64,000 nt of DNA from Thelonectria olida (Eukaryota; Ascomycota; Sordariomycetes; Hypocreales; Nectriaceae). Where the stretch lies: NCBI GenBank assembly GCA_020736575.1, contig JAGPYM010000001.1, positions 1,116,001 through 1,180,000 of the forward strand. Reading direction: 5' to 3'. The number at the start of each line of letters is the position of its first letter. Position 1 is the stretch's first letter. This document shows, one piece after another, positions 24,401 through 35,100 of this stretch. Under the pieces are notes generated by a model. That model made no database searches. It was not told the origin of the DNA and saw nothing but the letters and a program-made list of their open reading frames with translations. The position numbers were made by a program, and so were the translations under genes.

Positions 24401-25640
24401 CCAACCCTGGCAACGGATACAGCATCCCGTCGATCCATCTTGCTGTGCTAAGAGATTGAAAATGTACTGCTGGCTAGACCGTGTTCTGCAGGAGGGCGTT
24501 CCCGGGACATCCCTACGAGGTAGAATATGCCATCCATGCTTGATATGCCCATTTGAAGGAAAACTGCTGGTTACCAAGACTCATTCCGCTAACAAATCAA
24601 GGTACCCGAGCGGAAGTGGGAATTGGTGCCGTGCACAAGGTACCCCTAGACATCCATGCCGTTGGAACCTCACTTTGTCTCTCCACCGGGACTGGCGAGT
24701 CAAGCGGCCGAACGGGCAAGCAAGTTCGTACAAAGCAATGGAAGTGAGGAGGAATAATAGGACTCTGGAGGTTCCTTGGATAGTGCCATAATTAGCGGAC
24801 CGTCCCCGTGCATATCTCATCTCATCCCATCAATCCATCCTTCCATTCACCCAGGCATCGCCGACTCCCTGGTGGTCCGTGACCTCCAACACATCTCGGC
24901 TCGGCCTGTCCATCCATGCAAATTTCTCAGGCGATCCAACGACTTGATCACTGAGTGGCCGACACAGGCAAGGACAAGAAATTGGAACAGGGGAAAAGAA
25001 GCAGATTGAATGGCCCATGATGATTGCTTTTGATAATGATTGTAACGGAATACTGTCTTATGCTCTGTACTTCGTACTGTCTGATAGCAGCCAACACGAT
25101 TCCACCAGCGACATCCCCGGGTTAGCCAGTCTTGTTGTAGAACGACTATTGACTCGTGCAGGCTCCATCACCACGATGGCTGACCTCCTCATCATGGAAT
25201 CCTTGCTGCCAGGTACAACGAGCCAAGGTATCCGGCATTTCTTGGCGCCGGTGTGGAGCCAACGCCTCTGTACACTGTGCGCACTGTGTAAACCGGTCGG
25301 GTCGCGAGTAATGGTGGTGTGCTTGGCTCACGGCTAAGTTTGGCGCCAAAAGAGGGAGCTCAAGCCACCAGGACAGTGCGAGCAGTCCACCGCCTCCCGG
25401 GATGCGTGGCCCATGGACCCCCAGCCTCTACAACAGTAGGTACATGGGCAGAAGTACTCGCTAGCTCGATGCAACCAGCCGTCTGTTTGCTGAGCGCTCT
25501 CCTGGGCTGGGCTCCTGCACGGTTAGGGGTTGGCCTCAGCGTTGGAGAGGGGGACCACCCTCCAGTCCGCTGGCCACTCCCGCCCGTAAACTCACTGCCT
25601 CGGGGACGGGCATGCCACTGGCCGTAAGGTACCTTCGCTA
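21414..25640. other. Gene-poor interval of 4.2 kb
   Basis: Upstream of the aldo/keto reductase and before the casein kinase leader. Open frames here (for example 21907-22254 minus, 23481-23786 minus, 23814-24179 minus, 24318-24791 plus) are short, without recognisable domains or splice-consistent extensions. 23590-23780 is notably GC-rich; 22300-22560 is AT-richer. I see no terminal repeats, transposase motifs, tRNA B-boxes or clear signs of repeat-induced mutation. Confidence 0.45.
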
Positions 25641-26555
25641 AAGAAAGGACCCTGTGCCTTTTGTACTAGCGGATGCTCCCCCGACTTCTCTCTGTTCAGC
25701 TTTCCTTCTCTTCCCCTTTCCCCCATTCCATCTTCTCCATCCGCCATTCGCAACCGCCAGTCGTCCTCACGTCGACCTTCCTTCGAAGGCTCCCCCTTCG
25801 AAGTCCCTCCGACTCGAATCGACTCGATCGACCTGCCCGCGAACCCTCTGCAGGTGAGTACACGATTTGGCACGAACAGAACCACTCCTTCCCCGTCACT
25901 GCCCGTCTCGGGATTCCTCTTCAGAGCAGGTGGACGGTCTGGCAAGTAAGCTTTGCTGGGACCCGTATGGAGGTCTAGATCCAACTTCATTCCCGTCAGC
26001 AATTGCTACTGCCAGTCTGCCCATCAGCTGGCTCTTTTGGGCACCAGCTGTGCCTCAACCTCGCCCTCTGCCGCGCCCTGTTGTTTCTGCCCGTCCTCTA
26101 GTTGTCCTTTCCCCGACTTTGGCCTATAGGGACCAGCTGTCGTGTCGACAATCGGCAACGTCTGCGGCTGGGCCTGCAACACCTCGTTTTTGCCGCGCCC
26201 CAAAAGTCCAATCCCACCCAACAACGCCCTGTCAAGCCTGACATGGAAGTCTGGGCACCTCGCCTCGTCACCCTCTCGTCCAACCAACCCATCGCAACGC
26301 CACGCCACTCTCTCCGTCCTTGTTTTTCACATTCTTCCCCTTTCTCAATCTTCATCGCACCATTGCTGAGCTCTATCTGTTTTCATCATCGCTGACCGCC
26401 CGCCCTTTGCTTGATTTTGTTTACAGGCATCGCTTTTTTCCTTTCGAGCCTCTAATTCCTCCGTCTTACAACACCCAATCCGCATATCCGATTCCCTCCG
26501 CCTTCCTGCCTACGCGTTCCCAAAGGTGGTCCTCCCGTGACCGCCCAACGCCGCC
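25641..26555 (+). promoter_or_regulatory. Pyrimidine-rich leader of casein kinase I with a candidate 5'-UTR intron
   Basis: CT-rich sequence typical of strongly expressed fungal promoters begins near 25650. A strong donor (CAG then GTGAGT at 25854) and a strong acceptor (TTTGTTTACAG ending at 26426, with a CTGAC branch near 26390) would define a ~573-bp 5'-UTR intron. The splice signals are seen; transcription is inferred. Confidence 0.45.
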
Positions 26556-28037
26556 ATGGCTTCCAGCTCCTCCAACGTCGTCGGCGTCCACTACAGGGTC
26601 GGCAAGAAGATTGGAGAGGGTTCCTTTGGTGTCATTTTCGAAGGAACCAACCTGCTCAACAATCAGCAGGTGGCCATAAAATTCGTAAGTTGTCATCATT
26701 CCTCCATGGCAGCCTGATCTGGGCTTATTCACATGTCTAACCATCAACAGGAACCCCGAAAAAGTGATGCCCCCCAACTACGAGATGAATACCGAACGTA
26801 CAAAATCCTCGTTGGCTGCCGTAAGAACCCACAGCCCTCGCATTGAGCTTTGCTGCGTTACTAACTGACATGTCCAGCCGGCATCCCCAACGTTTACTAC
26901 TTCGGCCAGGAAGGTCTCCATAACATCCTGGTCATTGACCTTCTCGGCCCGTCTCTCGAGGATCTCTTCGACCACTGCGGGAGGAGATTCTCAATCAAGA
27001 CTGTTGTGATGGTTGCCAAGCAGATGCTCTCAAGGGTCCAGACCATCCACGAGAAGAATCTCATCTACCGTGATATCAAGCCCGACAACTTTCTCATCGG
27101 TCGCCCTGGCACCAAGGCCTCCAGCGTCATTCACGTCGTCGACTTCGGCATGGCCAAGCAATACCGCGATCCCAAGACCAAGCAGCATATTCCCTATCGC
27201 GAGCGAAAATCATTGTCCGGAACTGCTCGTTATATGAGTATCAACACTCATCTGGGTCGTGAGCAATCCCGACGAGACGATCTCGAGGCCCTTGGCCACG
27301 TTTTCCTGTACTTCCTCCGAGGTGGCCTCCCCTGGCAAGGTCTGAAGGCTGCTACCAACAAGCAGAAGTACGAGAAGATTGGCGAGAAGAAGCAGACCAC
27401 TGCTATCAAGGATCTGTGCGAGGGTTTCCCCGAGGAGTTCTCCAAGTATCTCACGTACGTCCGAAACCTTGGATTCGAGGACACGCCCGACTACGATTAT
27501 CTCCGCGAGCTGTTCACCCAGGCTCTCAAGAACACTGGTGAAGTTGAAGATAGCGAGTACGACTGGATGAAAATCTCGAAGGATTCGGGAAAGGGTTGGG
27601 ACTCAATGAAGAACCACAACGCCTATCTTCACAACCCAAACGTGCGCCCCGGCCCTTCGCAGATGGAGCTACACAGCGGCCACCGCCCCGGGAATACCAC
27701 CTCTCACCAACAAGCACAAAACCTCACTGTCGGCCGTTTAAACGCCGCACAACCCCCTCCTCCGTCTCCGATCAAGCAGATGGGGAAGCAGAGAGATCGG
27801 CCAAACGCCCCCGGCGCCTTGTCAGCGCAGCGGGGGAACGGAGCTGGGGGTCTCCGAGATATGGCAACCCCAACTGGCTCGACTCAAGCCCAATTCCAGA
27901 ACAGCGCGCAGAACCTGCCCCAGCCGACGACGTCGCAGCCAGGCCCAGCGACCCAGACAGCTCAGCCCAACGGCCGACCGGTTGAAGCTCAGCCCACTGG
28001 CTTCCAGAAGCTCATGAAGACTCTCTGCTGTGGCTAG
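26556..28037 (+). CDS. Casein kinase I with C-terminal Cys-Cys (Yck/Cki1 type)
   Basis: Three exons: 26556-26684, 26751-26820 and 26878-28037, 452 aa. The second intron holds a perfect TACTAAC branch point. The kinase domain covers about residues 14-280: glycine loop GEGSFG, catalytic Lys in [13 protein letters not shown] catalytic loop, DFG in VVDFGMAK, and the CK1 signature in place of APE. The C-terminal ~150 residues are disordered and Pro/Gln-rich and end in KTLCCG. A terminal Cys pair is what yeast Yck1/Yck2 carry for Akr1-mediated palmitoylation, so a plasma-membrane pool is likely. Here one Gly follows the pair. Expected roles are in glucose sensing, endocytosis and septin/morphogenesis control. 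The start is certain (Kozak-like CGCCATGG). Confidence 0.96.
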
Positions 28038-29045
28038 TCGCTTTCTGTTGGCTGTCGGGACTGTTTATGTATTCATTGCTGTGGTATTTTCCCGCAGGAA
28101 TTGTGCGTGAATGGTAGCCCGATGCCCAAGAGGATCCCAATGCCCAGAGAAGGTTGTGGGCAGGAGCCCAAGTGCAATACATATCATCATTTGAACGGCA
28201 ACACCTGGGTTGCGTCCTTGAAAGAACAACCGCGTTGGTTAACGAGTACTTTTGGTGCCCAGGACGGCAAGGAAATCTTCAACGATATCGCGACCCTGGG
28301 ATCCTCATAAGCCAGAATCGGCTTACTTCTACGTGCTATAGAAAACCCGGGACTGAAGGGTGACCATATCCATTTACGGCCTTTTCAAACCAAAGTAACA
28401 CTTCCTTGTGGATACAGGTCTTGGAGTCGGGAAGGTTTTTCTTTTTATGTCTGGCATTCCATCATGAAATTATACTAAAAACCAGTTTAATCTTCCAGCG
28501 CAGCTCAGCGCGGGGAGAGGGAGCAGGGCTGCATTGGGTTTTGGTTCGGTGTTATTTCCTCTCCTCTTTCTCATGACGCTGTTTATAATACTTCTCTTTA
28601 TCGTCTGCTGAGACGAAGCCCATTGAAGCCTTTCGGGAAGATGAGAAGGAGACGGGGCCAGGTGAGCGTTTTGCATTGGGTGTAGGTACAATGAACAGTT
28701 CGTTGTGGGGATGGATTCGAGTCGAGTTGAGCAGGTTGGTGATTTGTTCGTAAGATGAGATAGAGAGCACTATAGGGAGTTTTTTGTAAGGTAAAGCTTG
28801 TAATGGGAAAACAAAAAGGCATTGCCAATATTATCATTGCCCCTAATATTTTTCACGACGACACAATAGTATCATGACATATCTCTAACATTACACGCTC
28901 CTCATTTCGGGGATGCATTCCATGAGTGATCCCATTTCGCCTTGCAATACGAAGACGGCCTACTCCATCAACACCAGTCGAAGGATGACAAGAATGCTTA
29001 AACATTGAGCCAACGCACCAAAACCCACCCCAAAACGAAGTTTCA
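28038..29045. other. 3' regions of convergent genes
   Basis: About 1 kb between the convergent casein kinase and p24 genes. No protein or RNA gene. AT-rich from about 28380 onwards, consistent with 3' UTR and polyadenylation sequence. Confidence 0.5.
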
Positions 29046-29880
29046 TTAGGTCAGCTTTTGCTTGATGAAGAAAGATCGGAGGTGCGAGAGTTGCCAGGTG
29101 CAAGTGATGCCCAGAACGATCAGCTGGATGATGATCCAGCGAATGACACGGGCATTGGTCGACTCGGACTGGTCTCGGAACTCCGCCTCTCGCTCCTAGA
29201 AGGTAAAAGATGGTTAGCATCATTTATCTTGTTTGCCAATCATATCTTGGTTATCGCCATGTCGTGTACTTACTCGCTGGAAGACCTGCTCTCGTCGGAC
29301 ATCGTTCAATCGCGCGTTCAGATCTTTGACACGGGTGGTAATGTCCTGGATCTTGCTCTTGTCGCTGCTCTCAATCTCGTTGGTCTCGCCGATGACCAGG
29401 TCAAGCGTCAACCTAATTCCGCCGTTGTGGTTCTTGGTTGAGAGCCAGCCAGTGCTGCCGGACGATGAGGAGGGGGTGAAGCAAATCTTGTGGTCACCAG
29501 AGTCGGCGGCGGAGAAAGTGAAGCGGCCCGAGGACTGGCCACGCTGGGAAACGACACGATGATCGTTGTCGAAGATTTCCTGGAAATAATAATGTTATTC
29601 TGGTGAATCTGAGGCTTGGAGGAAATTGTGTGGCAGCGTTCAGGAGCTTAGAAAAAAGTAGGGTTAGAGTACATACATCAACAGAGATGTAAATGCTGAG
29701 ACCGTCGTGCTTGGCCCAGCCCTGAACTCGCTCGTCATATTCTTCGGCAGTGTAATGTCCCACGACAAGGGTGTCCTTGGGAAGTTCCTCGTAGAAGCAT
29801 TTGGGAGTTACTCCATCGATGTAGAAGTAAAGCGCATTGGCGACGGCGCTGAGCGACAGGAGGGGGAGGAGGACTCTCAT
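29046..29880 (-). CDS. p24-family cargo receptor (alpha class, Erp1/5/6-like)
   Basis: Three exons: 29880-29677, 29579-29274 and 29195-29046, 219 aa. A signal peptide of ~16 residues ([16 protein letters not shown]) precedes mature LYFYIDG. The GOLD domain has the two family cysteines (KCFYEE and KICFTP). A coiled-coil stalk (about 130-175) is followed by one membrane span (about 186-206) and a short cytosolic tail, SFFIKQKLT, with the FF signal for COPII and a lysine-containing end for retrieval. The [13 protein letters not shown] opening and long luminal domain fit the alpha class. These proteins cycle between ER and Golgi in p24 complexes and sort GPI-anchored cargo. The ATG at 29880 is the only in-frame ATG upstream. 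Confidence 0.94.
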
Positions 29881-30334
29881 TTTGGCGGTTCGAAGAGGTG
29901 GCAACCGGAGAACGGGGGGGATATGTGTTTGGAGGGAAAGGATGCGCTTTCAACTGGCGCAATTGAAGCCTTTGCTCCGGGAGAGATTCGGTTGCAGAAG
30001 ATGTCTCAAGAACGTCGTGTGCAAAGTATCGAGGCCCAGCTCCTGGCGTTGGCTTTGGCGCGGACGAAGCTGCCACGTTCGAAGATCGGCCTGTCAGGGG
30101 GCGGTGTCACGTGGAGATAAGATTCTCTCCGCCATCCGACTTCTATCGCGTCCGACGTCCATGACCCCAAATTTTCGCGTTGATGAACTTCAACACCCTC
30201 AAGACGGCATCACCGATCGATTAATTCCCTAATACTATATCCGACGTCTATTTGGGCATACAGCGGTCTCATTTTTGATAATTTTGGGGATGAACCCCGC
30301 CACCTAACTCCACCATCGATAACTATCCGCCATC
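29881..30334. promoter_or_regulatory. Bidirectional promoter between p24 and SWC4 genes
   Basis: 454 bp separating the divergent start codons of the p24 gene (-) and SWC4 (+). GC-rich on the p24 side, AT-rich near 30160-30290. Both transcripts must start here. No specific element recognised. Confidence 0.6.
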
Positions 30335-32182
30335 ATGACAACTGCCGATGTTCGCGACGTGCTCAACCTTCCTGACGGAGCCTCAGGGCCCCGACCGACG
30401 AAAAAGCAGAAGTTTTCGGGACCGCGACCAAGTTTGAAGGGCCTTGCGCGTGAAGTGCAGAACCTCGGTGGCGACAACCCCATCGCGATCGTTCCAGAGG
30501 TCACGCAGTTCAAGAAGCGACGGTTCGCGAATCGCAAGCCGGCAGCCCGATGGGAACTACGTCTATTTCGAAATTCCGCGCGCGACGATAAAAACTTGAT
30601 CTTGCGGCACTGGAGACGGAAGGATCAGAAGCCAGAGGGCGCATCACAGGACCAAGCGCCGGGAACGACGGGCGATGACGGACAGCCTCAGAACGAAGAG
30701 GTGATTGAGGATTCTTCCTTTGCGAAATACAATGTCCAGGTGACGGTACCGCAGTACAGCGAGGGTCAATATCAGCAGTCCCTTCAGAACCCGGACTGGA
30801 CGAAGGATGAAACAGATTATCTGCTGGGATTGGCCAAGGACTTTGATCTACGGTGGCCATTGATTTGGGATCGATACGACTGGACGCCTCAGGCCGTCAA
30901 TGGGGAAACCAATGCTGATGGCGACGAAAGCAAGGCTATCGTACCCACGGCGCGAAATCGTTCAATGGAGGACCTGAAAGCACGATATTACGAGGTTGCA
31001 TCCAAGATGATGGCCTTGCAAAAGCCCGCCCAGTACATGACGCAGCCCGAATTTGCGCTGCACGAGCTGATGGCGCATTTCAACCCACAACAGGAAAGAG
31101 TACGGAAGGAGTTTGCGTTGAATGCTCTGACCCGGTCACGAGAGGAGGCCAGGGAGGAAGAGTCCCTTCTGCTCGAGATCAAAAGGATTCTGGCGCGTAG
31201 TGAGCGCTTCAATGATGAACGCCGAGAACTCTACAACCGCCTCGATTACCCTCGCTCGGATACGGACATTAGCGCTTTCAAGTCATCTGCCGGCTTAGCC
31301 AACTTGATGTCAAATCTTTTGACCGCTGATAAGTCTAAGAAGCGCAAGTCCTTGATGCCAGCCGACGGAGCCAGTCCCGCAGTTCCTCCTGGACCACCCG
31401 CCGTTCCTCAGGAGGTCAGTCGACGGGAGAGCACTGTCGCTTCCACCGGTCACCGTGAGCCTACGACGGCTGCACCAACACCCACTTCTACTAGCAAAAA
31501 GGGCCAACAGGAGAAGCCCGAGCGAAGGAAGCTTACTACTCACGAAGAGCTGGTTTACGGTGTTACCCATCACGATCGTCTGGGCTCTGGTCCTACTTTC
31601 CGAACAGAGAAGATTAATAAGCTCTTCTCTCACAAGTCGAACCAGCAGCAATTGCGCATAACCAATGCCCTCAACGAGTTGGATGTACCCAACAAGTTGG
31701 CTATGCCCACAGCTGCAACGACGCATCAATACGAACTTCTTCTTGGAGCTGTAAATAGTCTTCTGGATGCTCGCAAGGTATCTGACAAGATTGATGCGGA
31801 GATCAAGGTGGAGCAGGCCAAGAAGGCAGAGCGGGAGAAGGCGCAAGCACCCCTTGAACCCGAGCAGGCACTAGAAGGAGAGGAGAAACGGGAGGGACAG
31901 AGTGGCGACAAAGGCACCGATGCTACGAATGAACCGAAGGCAAAGCCGGAAGGAGGTGCTGCCCCAGCCGCGGCTGAAACCAAGCCTTCTGGTGAAGATT
32001 CAATTAAGGATGAAGCTGCTTCTACGGCTGAGGCAACTGATGCCTCCACTAAGGCTGCAGAAGGCACCGGAGAAGCCGACAAGCCCGGTCGTCCTGGTAG
32101 CAGTGGGAACGGACACAAGCGCAGCGCGAGCGTTCTAAGTGGAACGAGCGACAAGAGCCCAACCAAACGTCAGAAGAAGTGA
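30335..32182 (+). CDS. SWC4: SWR1/NuA4 complex subunit Swc4 (DMAP1 orthologue)
   Basis: Single exon, 615 aa. The N-terminus has the DVRDVLNLP opening of Swc4/DMAP1. A SANT/Myb-like domain lies at about 150-215 (DWTKDETDYLLGLAKDFDLRW, WPLIWDRYDW), and the DMAP1-type helical region follows (about 220-500). The C-terminal ~120 residues are Glu/Ala/Lys-rich, disordered, ending in basic TKRQKK that could act in nuclear import. Swc4 is shared by the SWR1 remodeller, which deposits H2A.Z, and the NuA4 acetyltransferase. It shares a promoter region with the divergent p24 gene. Confidence 0.96.
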   Translation: MTTADVRDVLNLPDGASGPRPTKKQKFSGPRPSLKGLAREVQNLGGDNPIAIVPEVTQFKKRRFANRKPAARWELRLFRNSARDDKNLILRHWRRKDQKPEGASQDQAPGTTGDDGQPQNEEVIEDSSFAKYNVQVTVPQYSEGQYQQSLQNPDWTKDETDYLLGLAKDFDLRWPLIWDRYDWTPQAVNGETNADGDESKAIVPTARNRSMEDLKARYYEVASKMMALQKPAQYMTQPEFALHELMAHFNPQQERVRKEFALNALTRSREEAREEESLLLEIKRILARSERFNDERRELYNRLDYPRSDTDISAFKSSAGLANLMSNLLTADKSKKRKSLMPADGASPAVPPGPPAVPQEVSRRESTVASTGHREPTTAAPTPTSTSKKGQQEKPERRKLTTHEELVYGVTHHDRLGSGPTFRTEKINKLFSHKSNQQQLRITNALNELDVPNKLAMPTAATTHQYELLLGAVNSLLDARKVSDKIDAEIKVEQAKKAEREKAQAPLEPEQALEGEEKREGQSGDKGTDATNEPKAKPEGGAAPAAAETKPSGEDSIKDEAASTAEATDASTKAAEGTGEADKPGRPGSSGNGHKRSASVLSGTSDKSPTKRQKK

Positions 32183-35100
32183 GGCCTTCCACGGCGGTTT
32201 CTCCATACGTGCATCCGTGGAGGTGACATGGAATACAAGCAGACCAACAAGGGCTGAAACTTATCAACGGTATGCAGGGGCCACATTGTTCCTGCGTTGG
32301 TAGTCAATGTGTTAACCTTGGGGTTGCGCACCCAGCAGGAACATGGCTTGGGACCGATGGCCCCTCGAAGACTGTGTGCCTGGACGTTGACGGAAGACTG
32401 TGATGCATCAACACCACTGCGGCAATCCCAGAAACGCCAGAGTTGGTGATATATGCGCGAGTTTGCATGACCAGGTGGTCTCGGTGGTCTCTGGTTGCAT
32501 ATGTCGGGTATCAGATGATTCCCCCGAGCAACATGGACAACGGAAGAACAGGGCACGGAATAGGGGCATGTAGTAGCCGTGAAGCGCCGATAACTAGCAG
32601 CATGGGGGGCAGCCAAACGGGCATCTCGGGAGGAGTCCAAGGATATTAGACTGGAGAATGGACATGCCTCATTAACAGTGGGCAATGTATGATTACCAGA
32701 AGAATTAGACGCCCAGGAGGTTCAGGACATGTCGTTCTAATAAGAAGCTGCAGCCCATCGGCGGCTGCAGTGAGGCTATGGCTTAATACAGCAATACGTC
32801 CCTAAAATAACCGAAACCCGCATGCTCCTACGAAGCTTACTCTTACCAAGATTGATGTAGATCTGGGGACCACGCAGACCCGATCTGGAGGGGGCGTCTA
32901 CCTATCGCATAGGGCTATGCACCTCGCCAACGTGTTTGGGCTTGGGGCTGTCCATTGCCTTGGGACCTGGGCAAACGTTGGGAGTCGTCATGATCTGTGG
33001 GGGTGTTGTTGGTGGGAGGGCGGCGAATGGGTAAGGTTGGATCCCGGCGTCTCGGTACGGAGACGACGGACGTCATTCGGCCAAGTGAAGCTATCTCGAG
33101 TTGACGCCGAGGGGGCATCCTTGTGCAGGTTCCTGACGTCCCAACACGTTGGACGAGTCAGGACGAGGAGGGGAGTGTGCAGGTAGACGAAGCCACGGGA
33201 TAACTACTACGGGCAAGGACGGAGATGCAGACGGGAGGGCGTACATGGATGCCCTTGTGATGAGCTATCTTTGTCCAGTGTAAGTGCCGAGTTAGACGCC
33301 CAGTGGTGTTGCATGTTGGTGTATACGGAGCTGAAGGCCAGGATAGGAAATGGAGTGGTGAAATGTATCGTTAGACGATTTGGTTATGCATGGAGCCGCC
33401 AGCATCTTGCATCACTGCATATCTATCTTGGTAGCGGTGTAGTTCGTGCATGGTCTCGGTTGAGAGGCCGTCCAATGCACAGAGAGGGCGAAGAAGTTCG
33501 AACGCAGAACACATATGCGCCAAGAGTGTATCCATCAGGATGGTACGTTCCAAAGAGGCGTATTGGTGGCATATGTAAGCGCTGAGAGGTGGGCGCTTAG
33601 CTGGCGGCTAGAGACCAGATGATGGGTGTTTCGGCGGCAATCTGTGATGAGGTCTGCTTGTAAAGCTGCGAAGAAGAGTTATTTCAGGAAGGAAAAGTGG
33701 ACATGGACGAAGACGACGATGGCAATGCCGTGGGGTAAAAAGTTGACTGGAGGTTCGAGCGGCAAAGGATCGTGAGATGACACAGGCAGGTGCTGCTTGG
33801 TGTTGAGCATGTCGTTGGCGGCAAAGAGATACGATTGGTTGACTGAACGAACGAACGGGGCGTCATGTGGTGGGGCCAAGGAACGAAAGACATCCAACGT
33901 CTTCGGCCGTTGAGTGTGTTAAAAATAGTATCCATCGATATCCATCCATCTTTGCCTTCTTGGAATAGATACACACTGACCTCTTTGGAGGAGAACCATA
34001 ACGGTGCCTCTATTAGCACACATATATCTGAAGCATTTGATCCTCTGTCCTTTTCGCCGTGCATTGACGAAGCGCACAACCTAGTTAGTCAGTCAATGCT
34101 GCGACGGGACGGCGCGGCGAACAGCGGGACCCTCCTTTTGCCCTCCCTGCCGGAACCGCCTTGCCGCGCTTCTTGGATGGATCCCTTCGTCCCCTTTTTT
34201 GCTCCTCACAATTTCCTCGCTTCCTCACCACTGGGACGCAGTGCTATTCTTGGCTGTCGTGTGAGATTGGGGAACGACAGGGAGGCAACGAGGGGATAAA
34301 TAACCACCGGAACCAACATGCATCTGGCTAACAAGGTCTGCATCGATTGATCCTGCATCGGGAATGGAGCACGGCGAAGGGCCAACGACGTGGCTGAGGT
34401 TTGATGCTCCCAGGAATCCGTCTGCATCGGGGAACCGTAAGAATCGTCTAATGACCGACCGTCACCGGCCATCATCAACCCACAGAGCCAATCTGACCAA
34501 CACTGAAAGTTATCCAACCAACAACAACCCTTCAGCCAACCAGCCAACCAACTGCCCACCCGTGAGCATGGATGGTTGTGTTGCAAAGGACCTCTTTCCC
34601 ACCCGAGTCTTGTTACACAAACAAGTCGAGCCGTCCACAATCGTGAAAAAGCCGTCATCATCGCTCATGGATCATGCATCATGCCAAACGGCAACGTCGG
34701 ACGTCAACAACGACTGTTTCCGAGACGCTGGGCAAGCGACAGGCGGCCGCGGCAGTCCCGGCTTGCCACTATTGACCAAGTCCCTTGGCGTTGGGGCCGG
34801 GAGAGAACAAGAAACGCCACGCCATAGAAAATAGAAGCGTCGCCAAAGTGGAAGTGGGCCGAGGTGTGGCTTGCAGTCAACAGGTCGCGCCACCTTTCTT
34901 GACGACTTGCCTTTTTTTTACCTCCCTCCGGACTACTCTGCCTTCGTATGTAACATGGGATACGAGAGAGGCAAGGGAAGACAATGCAGTCGTTGCCGAT
35001 GGCTTCACAGGCCTCGGAAACGGAAAGTCGGCAACATTGAGAAACACCTCAATATTTCTCTCGCAGGGATGACCGGCCCAACCAAATGCATGCCGAACTA

